From positions 1 to 13,966 of the forward strand of contig CAZOPF010000131.1 of assembly GCA_964581605.1 (NCBI GenBank): a stretch of 13,966 nucleotides of DNA, written 5' to 3'. This DNA comes from CAADGU01 sp964581605 (GTDB lineage Bacteria > Chloroflexota > Anaerolineae > Promineifilales > Promineifilaceae). A program made the position numbers and the translations under genes. Position 1 is the first letter of the stretch. The number at the start of each line of letters is the position of its first letter. This document shows positions 1 through 6,540 of this stretch, one piece after another. The notes under the pieces are model-generated. The model saw only the letters and a list, made by a program, of their open reading frames with translations, ran no database searches and was not told where the DNA came from.

Positions 1-159
1 GGTTTAGCAAACCAAGTGCCACCACACCCGCCAGCAATGTCAATGCCAGGCGGTCAGCTACAACAGCCCACGGCCTGGATTGCGGACAATGAAGTAACTA
101 CCCAACCACAGTAACAGCCCGAACATGCCAAGATACCAGATGAGTTGCCAGGGTGCCAT
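1..159 (-). pseudogene. Membrane-protein gene, 5' end, frameshifted and cut by window edge
   Basis: Reading leftwards from ATG at 159-157, the first 33 codons encode a hydrophobic start (MAPWQLIWYLGMFGLLLWLG, then SYFIVRNPGR) that looks like one transmembrane helix, and then hit TAG at 60-58. In another frame of the same strand, the DNA from about codon 29 to the window edge is open and encodes a second hydrophobic stretch (PWAVVADRLALTLLAGVV, then ALGLLN). That second frame has no start codon of its own and carries a stop upstream, so one gene with a single-base loss near positions 65-78 is the simplest reading. The multi-helix pattern resembles the N-terminus of membrane sensor proteins, but too little is visible to name a family. 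A sequencing error would give the same picture. No clear Shine-Dalgarno sequence precedes the ATG. Confidence 0.45.
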
Positions 160-203
160 GACACGCCGATTTTATCACACCCTCCCCTGGCTGTTAGCAG
201 ATG

Positions 204-232
204 TTGACATTACGACCGAATTTCGATATTCT
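204..232 (+). promoter_or_regulatory. Sigma70-like promoter of the ArsR pair
   Basis: TTGACA at 204-209 matches the -35 consensus exactly. After a 17-bp spacer, TATTCT at 227-232 matches the -10 hexamer at four of six positions. Transcription would start near 238-241, just before the first ArsR-like gene (267). Confidence 0.6.
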
Positions 233-233
233 T

Positions 234-257
234 CTATTTAGATGATTTTCTAAATAG
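234..257 (+). promoter_or_regulatory. Palindromic operator candidate over the transcription start
   Basis: CTATTTAG (234-241) and CTAAATAG (250-257) are perfect inverted 8-bp arms around an 8-bp AT-rich spacer. The arms cover the predicted transcription start and end 9 bp before the start codon at 267. ArsR/SmtB-family dimers typically bind imperfect AT-rich palindromes in their own promoters, so this is a good candidate for autoregulation by one or both downstream regulators. That binding role is inferred. Confidence 0.55.
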
Positions 258-266
258 GTAGACGAG

Positions 267-824
267 ATGAACCATAAAGAGCAAAAGGAAGCGTTGTTAA
301 CTTTTTTCAAAGCGACCGGCCAACCGGAGCGGCTGCGTATTTTGGGTTTGCTGGCGGAACGGCCGTATACCATTCCTGAACTGGCGGTAACATTGCGCTT
401 GAAGGAAACGGCCGTAACCCACCATCTGCGTGCCTTACAAACGGCCGGGCTGGTAGCCCAACAAAAAGAGGTACAACCACCAACCTTTTATTTCACCGCT
501 AGCGGCCTGCATGTTCTACAGAACATCATCGAGGGAAATGTGATACCGGAAGATCTGGAGGCACGTGTGCGGCGCGAATATGTCATAAACGGCCGTTTGC
601 AAGCCATTCCACGCCAACCAGAAGAACAGGCTGTCATCTTGCGGTGGATGGCGGAAAAGTTTGAACCTGAACGGCGCTACACCGAAACCGAAGTGACCGA
701 TCTGGTACAACAATACTGCGACCAACCGCTCATGCTACGGCGGATTCTGGCCGATCATCACTTTCTGCGGCAAACGGGGCGGCAGTATTGGCGGCCGTTG
801 GCAGAACATTTTAGTCAAGATTAA
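267..824 (+). CDS. ArsR-type winged-helix regulator with C-terminal DUF2087
   Basis: A 185-aa DNA-binding regulator. Residues 8-80 form an ArsR/SmtB-like winged helix: the scaffold LRILGLLAERPYTIPELA leads to a recognition helix ending TAVTHHLRALQTAGLV at about 48-63. Residues 104-177 match the DUF2087 pattern (EYVINGRLQAIPR, then RWMAEKFEPERRYTETEV and a closing GRQYW). DUF2087 is known as a domain fused to HTH regulators, with unknown ligand. No Cys-X-Cys metal site of classical ArsR sensors is visible, so metal sensing is unlikely. It lies behind a consensus-like promoter and a palindrome that probably serves as its operator. A paralogue starts 44 bp downstream, and the two are likely cotranscribed. 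An AGG at 256-258 gives a weak ribosome site. Confidence 0.9.
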   Translation: MNHKEQKEALLTFFKATGQPERLRILGLLAERPYTIPELAVTLRLKETAVTHHLRALQTAGLVAQQKEVQPPTFYFTASGLHVLQNIIEGNVIPEDLEARVRREYVINGRLQAIPRQPEEQAVILRWMAEKFEPERRYTETEVTDLVQQYCDQPLMLRRILADHHFLRQTGRQYWRPLAEHFSQD

Positions 825-868
825 AGAGTGGGGACTAAAGCCTCTCCCATCTCTTTCCAAAGGAAAAC

Positions 869-1435
869 ATGACCGAACAACAACATTTCAACACCTTACT
901 CCAATTTTTCAAAGTATTGGGCAATGAAAGCCGCCTGAAAATTTTGGGGCTGCTGGCAAATGATGAGCGCACCGTCGGCGAACTGGCCGCCCTGCTGGAA
1001 CTGCGTGAACCAACCGTTTCCCATCATCTGGCAGCAATGAAAGAGTTAGGTTTGATTGACGTGCGGGTGGAAGGCAACAACCGGGTCTACTGGCTCAATA
1101 CGCAATTTCTGGAAAACCTGAACCGGGACATTTTCTCCCAAAGCAACCTGTCCACCCTGGCCGCCGAAGAAGCCGGCGAAGCATGGGAGGATAAGGTATT
1201 GCGCTATTATGTGGTAGACGGCCGTCTCAAAGACATCCCCGCCAAACGCAAAAAACGGCTCGTCATCTTGCAATGGCTCTGCACCCAATTTGAAACAGAT
1301 CGACGCTACCACGAATTAGAGCTAAACGAGCGACTACGTGCCCATCATCCCGACTGTGCCTCACTACGCCGCTACATGGTCGAAGAGCAGCTCATGGCCC
1401 GCGACAACAACAACATGTATTGGCGGCTCGTTTGA
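869..1435 (+). CDS. ArsR-type regulator with DUF2087, tandem paralogue
   Basis: A 188-aa paralogue of the preceding gene with the same architecture. The winged helix spans about 8-80 (FKVLGNESRLKILGLLA, then REPTVSHHLAAMKELGLI as the recognition region). DUF2087 spans about 112-188 (YYVVDGRLKDIP, RLVILQWLCTQFETDRRY, ending MYWRLV). An additional stretch of about ten residues around 90-108 separates the two domains compared with its neighbour. No metal-binding cysteine pair is seen. The start is supported by AAAGGA just upstream of ATG 869. The 44-bp spacer and lack of a terminator suggest an operon with the first copy. The two proteins probably form homo- or heterodimers acting at the same promoter region, which is inference. 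Confidence 0.9.
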   Translation: MTEQQHFNTLLQFFKVLGNESRLKILGLLANDERTVGELAALLELREPTVSHHLAAMKELGLIDVRVEGNNRVYWLNTQFLENLNRDIFSQSNLSTLAAEEAGEAWEDKVLRYYVVDGRLKDIPAKRKKRLVILQWLCTQFETDRRYHELELNERLRAHHPDCASLRRYMVEEQLMARDNNNMYWRLV

Positions 1436-1513
1436 AACCGCTCATACTTTCGTCATCTCCGGGTAATTGCCCCGTAAGAAAATCAGCGTAACATATGCTC
1501 TTAAAACTGGCTA

Positions 1514-1552
1514 GTGGCGGGTGGCCGGTAAAAATTACCAGCCACCAGCCAC
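1514..1552 (+). repeat. 18-bp imperfect inverted repeat (hairpin) before the sulfite-oxidase-like gene
   Basis: Left arm 1514-1531 and right arm 1535-1552 pair at 16 of 18 positions around an AAA loop. Each arm is itself made of a repeated 7-bp phrase (GTGGCNG on the left, its complement on the right). It sits 9 bp before the AGGAG ribosome site of the gene at 1574, without a following T-run. It is therefore either a 5'-leader structure or a copy of an intergenic repeat, and not an obvious terminator for the regulators upstream. Confidence 0.6.
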
Positions 1553-1573
1553 AATCTACAAGGAGACCCCCTC

Positions 1574-2224
1574 ATGTTCAACCGAGTATTAGGCCGCCGC
1601 GAACAAGAAGAAGCTGTAAAAGGGCAAATGCGCCTGCCACCCGGCCAATCGCTTACCCAAAAATTCCCTGTGCTGCACTATGGCCCGGTGCCGCGTACGG
1701 ATCTGGCTACCTGGGATTTGAAGCTGTTTGGCGCAGTAGAACAAGCCGTTACATGGAATTGGGAACAGTTCAACCAGCTGCCGCGTACCCAGGTGACGCT
1801 GGACATCCATTGTGTCACGCGCTGGTCAAAGTTTGACACCCTCTGGGAAGGCGTATCGCTAAAAACGCTCATTGATCAGGGTTTTATCAAGCCCTTACCC
1901 ACCGCCCGCTACGTGATTCAGCATTGCGAATACGGCTACACCACCAATACGCCCCTTGAATTGATAACATCTGATAACTTCTTGCTGGCTACCCATTACG
2001 ATAGCAAACCATTGGAGTTAGAACATGGGTGGCCGTTGCGTGGTGTCATTGGCAGCTTTGCTAACCGCAGCGAGAAACAAACGGCCTATTTCTGGAAAGG
2101 GGGCAAATGGCTGCGCGGCCTGGAATTCCGCGCCGATGATCAGCCCGGTTTTTGGGAAAATGCCGGGTATCACAACGAAGCCGACCCCTGGACGGAACAA
2201 CGGTTTGCCAATCGCTGGTTTTGA
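1574..2224 (+). CDS. Sulfite oxidase-like molybdopterin oxidoreductase
   Basis: A 216-aa protein of the sulfite oxidase / MsrP-like molybdopterin fold. DIHCVTRWSKFDTLWEGV (about 77-94) carries the conserved molybdenum-ligating cysteine (Cys80) followed by the usual W-G-V. HGWPLRGVIG (151-160) and YFWKGGKWLRGLEF (172-185) with PGFWENAGYHNEADPW (191-206) match the cofactor-cradle region and C-terminus of this family. There is no Tat or Sec signal, no membrane segment and no haem domain, so a soluble single-domain enzyme is expected. The substrate is unknown. The segment between PLR and YFWKGGKW appears several residues longer than I remember for common members. AGGAG at 1561-1565 fixes the start. 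No partner haem subunit lies next to it. Confidence 0.85.
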   Translation: MFNRVLGRREQEEAVKGQMRLPPGQSLTQKFPVLHYGPVPRTDLATWDLKLFGAVEQAVTWNWEQFNQLPRTQVTLDIHCVTRWSKFDTLWEGVSLKTLIDQGFIKPLPTARYVIQHCEYGYTTNTPLELITSDNFLLATHYDSKPLELEHGWPLRGVIGSFANRSEKQTAYFWKGGKWLRGLEFRADDQPGFWENAGYHNEADPWTEQRFANRWF

Positions 2225-2230
2225 ATGAAT

Positions 2231-2282
2231 GAGATTGGAGACCAGAGATGAGAGATGTGGTCATCTGTTAATCTCCAATCTC
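2231..2282 (+). repeat. Inverted repeat of a 7-bp phrase between genes
   Basis: GAGATTGGAGA (2231-2241) is exactly complementary to TCTCCAATCTC (2272-2282). The left side continues as degenerate 7-bp units (GAGATTG, GAGACCA, GAGATGA, GAGATGT), and the right side repeats AATCTCC twice. The whole lies between the stop of the sulfite-oxidase-like gene and the next start. It can form a hairpin with an internal secondary pairing, but has no T-run typical of an intrinsic terminator. Confidence 0.6.
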
Positions 2283-2302
2283 CAATTTCAATCAATCTCC
2301 CT

Positions 2303-3615
2303 ATGCCTCTTATCCCCTCTGCCTACAAAAACATTCTCGAACACCAACGAGTGTATGACCTTATCTGGACACAGCGGCCAACGTGGCAGAAACGCACGTC
2401 GTCTACCTGGTGGTATTTTTTGCTGTGCCCGCAGGATGCAGAGGGGTATGGCCCGCGCCAGATGATGTTTTCCATTGCCACCCGCGTGAATGCGGGCAGG
2501 CCGGTTCAGATTAGTAACCTGGAGTTCGCCGGGNNNNNNNNNNNNNNNNNNNNNNNNNNNNNNNNNNNNNNNNNNNNNNNNNNNNNNNNNNNNNNNNNNN
2601 NNNNNNNNNNNNNNNNNNNNNNNNNNNNNNNNNCACCCGCGTGAATGCGGGCAGGCCGGTTCAGATTAGTAACCTGGAGTTCGCCGGGCTTGACCTGCAT
2701 CGCCCAGTGAAAGAAGGCGTAGATTGCTTCCCGGCAGTGGCCGTTGGCTGGTATTTCGATGGCCGCACCATGCACGAAGAGATCCTCTCCACAACGGCCG
2801 TAGCCCATCTTTCTCTTTCTGACCGTATTATCAGTTGCCAGAACGGACAGTCTGGCCAGGAATATACCATTTGTGCCTCAGAGGCACGGCCGTTGGCCCT
2901 GGAGTCGCATATTGAGGGCCTTCACGGCCGTGCCCAATTCACCGCCTGGGGCGATTTGAATTGCCTGGACAATGCCCCCCACGAAGCCGTCAATATCAAC
3001 AGTTTTCTGGGCGGCACACACATGGTTGCCTGGCGACGTATCCACTTTCAGGGTGAATTCGATCTGCCCGGCACAGGCCGGGAAACATTGCAGGGGTATG
3101 GCTACTTCCAGCGCGTCTGCCTGAATGTGCCCGCTTTTCCCTGGAAATGGCTCTGGGCCATCTTCCCAGATGGCTCCATTTTCTCCTCGTATGTTCCTTA
3201 TGTGGGGCACAATTTGTTCCGGCGAGGATACCACTTTTATGGCAATCGCCAGGAGCAGGCGACCATCTCTATTGCTCCCAAATCATTTTGGGATTGGGCC
3301 GGGGCCTCGCCGCGTATCTGGCTGACCCACCAGACACAGGTAACGCCCGTCTTGGGTCGGGCAGAACACCCCCATTTTGAAGTAAGCGCCCGGAATAAAG
3401 AGGGGGATTTTTTGCAGTTCACGGCCGTGCCCACTGCCCGCACCGGCTTCTTCCTGGAACGCTCCATCGGGAGCCGCCGCAGCCATTGGAATTACAACGA
3501 GTACCCCTTCCGCATGGAAAATGTGGAGGGGCGCATTCAGGGCCGCACCATCAACCGGGAAACGATGGGCCAGGGTTTTGGCAATCTGGAATACACCTGG
3601 GGATTGGGGTTATAG
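2303..3615 (+). CDS. Uncharacterised 385-aa protein, interrupted by a false gap
   Basis: The frame is open from ATG 2303 to the N run, and from after it to TAG 3613-3615. Collapsing the 55-bp duplicate and the 100 Ns (155 bp) joins the two halves in frame at GLDLH, giving 385 aa. I do not recognise the family firmly. It has an aromatic-rich pattern: TWWYFLL near 35-41, GYGYFQRVC and FPWKWLWAIFPDGS in the middle, and GFGNLEYTW at the end. The early WWY, the central W-rich DGS segment and the terminal G-x-LEYT recall the AttH/CrtC (carotenoid hydratase-like) beta-barrel group, but only loosely. No signal peptide, membrane helix or obvious catalytic motif is visible. No good ribosome site precedes ATG 2303. 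An upstream in-frame ATG at 2255 would add 16 residues encoded by repeat DNA and is less likely. Confidence 0.75.
2479..2688. other. Artefactual scaffold gap with 55-bp flanking duplicate
   Basis: Bases 2479-2533 and 2634-2688 are identical over exactly 55 bp and flank 100 Ns (2534-2633). Deleting one copy with the Ns restores the reading frame of the surrounding gene. The duplicate contains CCCGC-GTGAAT-GCGGG, a small hairpin that may have lowered coverage. The true sequence is probably contiguous. Confidence 0.9.
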
Positions 3616-3795
3616 GTATCACGGCCGTCCCCACAAACTTTTCGCCATCGCTTCCCAACCCGGCGGTTGGATTTCGGCAACGGCCGCTTGCTCGGCGGCA
3701 ATGTCATACGCAACAGCGTGGTGGGTGATGTGCCAACGGCCGTGCCCCCATCAAACACAAATCCCCGGCAAAAACGATTGCATCCAACAAATGGT
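3616..3795. other. Intergenic stretch without a convincing gene
   Basis: About 180 bp between the 385-aa gene and the C39-like gene. It contains two ACGGCCGT octamers (the first at 3621-3628). One frame reads through from the preceding gene's DNA into the next gene, but that run lacks a ribosome site and reads like non-coding sequence. I see no hairpin terminator here. Confidence 0.5.
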
Positions 3796-3801
3796 TATAA
3801 T
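3796..3801 (+). promoter_or_regulatory. Perfect -10 box placed for a leaderless transcript
   Basis: TATAAT is followed after 7 bp by ATG 3809. A start of transcription 7-8 bp after the box falls on this ATG. No Shine-Dalgarno sequence is seen before it, and no good -35 hexamer lies 17 bp upstream. In many Gram-positive and Deinococcus-like lineages this layout marks leaderless mRNAs. Two in-frame ATGs at 3791 and 3800 precede or overlap the box. Confidence 0.45.
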
Positions 3802-3808
3802 GGGCGAC

Positions 3809-5173
3809 ATGCGTAAAGGATGTGTGGTGGCAATTTTGGTGCTGGGTTTTGTGGTGGTCACGGCCGTGCTCGGCTGGATAGCGTTTCCCCGTGTGGTCGC
3901 CGCATTGCCAGCGCAGGTGCGGCTGTATTTGCCAGAACCAGTGATCCGCGCCGCCAGCACGTCACTCCCCACCGCCCTGCCCGCTCCGGCCTTCACCCCG
4001 CAATCGGTTATCCTGATCCCCACGCTGGCACTGCCTGCTGTGCCCCCATCACCCACGCCCACAATACCGGCCACGTTCACGGCCGTTGCCCCCCATGCCA
4101 GCATTCAAACATCTGAAACCGCCTCACCGATTGCCGATAACCATTTACCAATTACACCCACACCTGAATACCAAATCACCCCCACACTTGAACACCTAAG
4201 CACCTACCCACCTGAACACCTCATCACCGGCCTCACCGTCATCCCCCAAAAGTTCAACAACTGCGGCCCGGCCAATCTGACGATGAATCTGGCCCATTAT
4301 GGCCATGTGGTAGAGCAATTGGATGTGGCCGCCCAGATACGGCCGCAGGACGAAGACCGCAACGTCACCCCCTGGGAACTGGCGGCCTACGTGAATGAAC
4401 AGACGCCGCTGCAAGCCAGTGTGTTTAGCGGCGGTGACCTGGATACGCTCAAACGGCTGCTGGCGGCTGGCTACCCGGTGGTCATTGAAAAAGGGTACGA
4501 ACCCAACGACTGGCAGGGCTGGATGGGGCACTACCTGACGCTCATCGGCTATGATGACACCGCCCAAGAATTCACCAGCCTGGACACCTTCCTCGGCCCC
4601 TGGGACAGCAGCGGCCAGCGCGAAAGCTACGATTACATCAGCCACTACTGGCAGCACTTCAACAACGTCTTTTACGTCGTCTACCCGCCCGCAGAAGCAG
4701 AGGCGGTGCTGGCCTTGCTCCCCCCCACACTCACTAACCCGATGACCATGTGGCAGCAAGCGGCCGAAAAGGCGCAGGCGGAAACAGTTGCCGACCCAAC
4801 CAATCCGTATGCCTGGTTTAACCTGGGCACCAGCCTGGCCGAATGGGGAGACTTGACGGGTGAGCAGAGCTACTTTGCCAACGCGGCCGCGGCCTTTGAC
4901 CAGGCACGCACCATTGGCCTGCCCTGGCGCATGTTGTGGTACCAGTTCCAGCCGTATGAAGCGTATCTGGCCGTGGGGCGCACGGATGACGTGTTGACGC
5001 TGGCAAACGCCACCCTTTCCAGCGGCGGCGGGCAGGAAGAGGCGTACTACTATCGCGGTCTGGCTTATCTGGCGCAGGGCAACCCCAACCAGGCCCGGCT
5101 GGATTTTGAGCAGGCCATTCACTGGAATCCCACGTTTACGGCCGTGCAGGAAGCCCTGGCGAAGATGCAATGA
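3809..5173 (+). CDS. Membrane-anchored C39-like papain-fold protein with TPR tail
   Basis: 454 aa from ATG 3809. Residues 5-26 form an N-terminal transmembrane anchor (VVAILVLGFVVVTAVLGWIAF). Residues 50-140 are a Pro/Thr-rich linker, partly encoded by short repeats. Residues 141-293 match Peptidase_C39-like domains: QKFNNCGPANLTMNLAHYG with candidate nucleophile Cys152, GWMGHYLTLIGYDD with His241, and SLDTFLG with Asp259. Residues 330-450 carry two or more TPR-like repeats (NPYAWFNLGTSLAEWGD; EAYYYRGLAYLAQGNPNQARLDFEQAI). The domain probably acts outside the membrane, as a protease, peptidase or binding module. There is no ABC transporter beside it, so it is not a bacteriocin exporter. The start at 3809 is chosen from the TATAAT spacing and the anchor; 3791 or 3800 would add three or six residues. 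Confidence 0.85.
   Translation: MRKGCVVAILVLGFVVVTAVLGWIAFPRVVAALPAQVRLYLPEPVIRAASTSLPTALPAPAFTPQSVILIPTLALPAVPPSPTPTIPATFTAVAPHASIQTSETASPIADNHLPITPTPEYQITPTLEHLSTYPPEHLITGLTVIPQKFNNCGPANLTMNLAHYGHVVEQLDVAAQIRPQDEDRNVTPWELAAYVNEQTPLQASVFSGGDLDTLKRLLAAGYPVVIEKGYEPNDWQGWMGHYLTLIGYDDTAQEFTSLDTFLGPWDSSGQRESYDYISHYWQHFNNVFYVVYPPAEAEAVLALLPPTLTNPMTMWQQAAEKAQAETVADPTNPYAWFNLGTSLAEWGDLTGEQSYFANAAAAFDQARTIGLPWRMLWYQFQPYEAYLAVGRTDDVLTLANATLSSGGGQEEAYYYRGLAYLAQGNPNQARLDFEQAIHWNPTFTAVQEALAKMQ
4126..4222 (+). repeat. Short-phrase repeats inside the linker of the C39-like gene
   Basis: Bases 4126-4142 (ACCGATTGCCGATAACC) recur with one mismatch at 5212-5228, downstream of the gene. Further on, CACCT recurs every 8 bp four times from about 4194. 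The linker between the membrane anchor and catalytic domain thus appears built from intergenic-type repeat DNA, tolerated because it encodes a flexible Pro/Thr-rich segment. Confidence 0.5.
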
Positions 5174-5233
5174 TGAAGTGATGAGGAGTAGGCCGCTGAG
5201 GCGATTACGCCACCGATTACCGATAACCGCCCA
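5174..5233. repeat. Short convergent intergenic region with 7-bp phrases
   Basis: This 60-bp gap lies between two convergent genes. It holds GGCG-ATTA-CGCC (a 4-bp stem) and consecutive CGATTAC/CGATAAC units at 5214-5227. The latter resemble the repeats in the linker of the upstream gene. No strong intrinsic terminator is visible. Confidence 0.45.
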
Positions 5234-6352
5234 CTAATGGCTGCGGAAAAAGAGGATAACCCGCTCCATAAATAGATCATCCGCATAACCATGAAAGGTG
5301 TGGGGCTGTGCTTCGTAAAAATAACATTCATGTTCGTGCCCACTGGCTTCCAGTAAATCACACAATCCCTGTGACCAGGCTACCGGCACGGTGTCATCGG
5401 CCACACTGTGATGCACAGCAAGGGGCGCCGTCACGCGATTGAGGTAATTGATGGGCGAGATAAGTTCCATCATCTCCGGCGAGGCTGCCAGCTCAAAATC
5501 TCCCCGCCGGCCGAACGACCAATAGTTGATGCGCTCATAATTTTGCTGCTCATCACCACTCATGGAGCCATAGAGGACGGCCGCCCGAATATATGGCTCA
5601 TTGTTCACGGTGATCACCCGCAGGGCAATGCCGCCCCCCATGCTGTGCCCCCACAGGTGGATATGATCAGCGTCGGCGCGGCGCAGCACACCCACCGCGT
5701 CCTGGCTTTGCTCACGCAAGATGGCAATGAGGTTCAGCACATCAATGGCGTAGCCGGTGCGGAAAGCATCTGGCCCACTATCAGATGGCGGGTAGTTGCG
5801 GAAGTTGGGATGAATGACAAAGTAGCCCGCTTCCGCCAGGGCATCCGCGTAGCGGGTGGTATAGGCCAGTGTGTCATACTCGTTCGGCTCAATGTAGCCA
5901 TGCAGCACCAGAGCTACCGGGAATTTGTCCCCCTCGTTGGGCACATTCATAAAGCCATAAATGGTTAGTCCATCACTGGGATAGGTGATGAGGTAGCGGG
6001 TAAAGGTGTCCGTTTCCTCCAACGTCTCTTCAATTTGCAGCAGACCACCACCGTAAGAACGGGCAGTAAGGGCATCAATCGTGAGATCTTTGTAGGGGTT
6101 GGGCGTGGCGGTCGGGAGCAGTGTGCCGGCAATAGTAGGTTCAAGTGTTGGTGTGCTTGTTTGCTCTGGTGGAGGGGTGAAGGTGGGCAGAATGGGCACG
6201 GCCGTACCTCCTGGCAGCGGCGTGTTGGTGGCAGGCAGCACAATGAAAGACTCGGGCAAAGAAGCGACGGAGACACGGGTGGGCAGGACGGCCGTTTCCC
6301 CACACCCCACCAGCAGCAGCCATAAAAACCAGCAACAGGTCAGACGTTTCAT
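5234..6352 (-). CDS. Alpha/beta-hydrolase lipoprotein (esterase or peptidase-like)
   Basis: 372 aa from ATG 6352-6350. The N-terminus is a lipoprotein signal (MKRLTCCWFLWLLLVGC, lipobox LVGC with Cys17), followed by a Pro/Thr linker to about 86. The hydrolase core runs to the end: VALVLHGYIEP (oxyanion-hole strand, about 147-156), nucleophile elbow GHSMGGG with Ser237, HHSVADDTVPV with the acid Asp319 or Asp320, and QPHTFHGY with His351. The order and spacing fit the dienelactone hydrolase / prolyl-oligopeptidase-like superfamily, so it is a membrane-tethered hydrolase acting outside the cell. The substrate is unknown. Longer upstream starts exist to 6451 but would bury the signal peptide. 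ACGGCCGT sits two bases before the start and there is no Shine-Dalgarno; TAAACT lies 10 bp before ATG. Confidence 0.88.
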   Translation of the reverse strand: MKRLTCCWFLWLLLVGCGETAVLPTRVSVASLPESFIVLPATNTPLPGGTAVPILPTFTPPPEQTSTPTLEPTIAGTLLPTATPNPYKDLTIDALTARSYGGGLLQIEETLEETDTFTRYLITYPSDGLTIYGFMNVPNEGDKFPVALVLHGYIEPNEYDTLAYTTRYADALAEAGYFVIHPNFRNYPPSDSGPDAFRTGYAIDVLNLIAILREQSQDAVGVLRRADADHIHLWGHSMGGGIALRVITVNNEPYIRAAVLYGSMSGDEQQNYERINYWSFGRRGDFELAASPEMMELISPINYLNRVTAPLAVHHSVADDTVPVAWSQGLCDLLEASGHEHECYFYEAQPHTFHGYADDLFMERVILFFRSH

Positions 6353-6540
6353 CACGGCCGTCAGTTTAACCACTTTGGGGGTGGTGACAAGGGGTAAGTG
6401 GTCAGTCGTAGATAGATACCTACTTGCCACCGGCCACATTCCAGGGGTCATAGGATATTTTTCCTATTTGCCAAATCGTTGTAAACGCATATGTTCTCAT
6501 GCGGATTTTTTGATAACCCCTGACCGACACTGGTGAAAAT
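6353..6540. other. Divergent intergenic region with small inverted repeats
   Basis: It separates the lipoprotein gene from the response regulator. It holds ATAGGA-N6-TCCTAT (6450-6467), CGCAT-N8-ATGCG (6486-6503), and 7-bp phrases such as GCCACCG/GCCACAT near 6426. A candidate promoter for the rightward gene is TTGCCA (6468-6473), a 16-bp spacer and TATGTT (6490-6495). Either palindrome overlaps this promoter and could be an operator. Confidence 0.4.

Noticed and set aside
1514..2290. CRISPR array or insertion-sequence ends
   Set aside because: The repeats are short 7-bp phrases without spacers, and there is no transposase or flanking target duplication.
2641..3615. A separate gene starting at GTG 2641
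   Set aside because: The GTG lies inside the duplicated 55 bp. Collapsing the gap shows it is an internal Val codon of the larger gene.
3616..3790. A coding extension or small gene before the C39-like gene
   Set aside because: Frames are open by chance over a short span. There is no ribosome site, and no reading shows a domain or a sensible start.
4196..5170. Long minus-strand frame opposite the C39-like gene (about 324 codons)
   Set aside because: The plus strand holds catalytic and TPR motifs. The antisense translation has no family pattern or ribosome site.
6486..6510. Intrinsic terminator (CGCAT-N8-ATGCG then T-run)
   Set aside because: The stem is only 5 bp, no rightward gene ends just upstream, and it overlaps the better promoter candidate for the response regulator.
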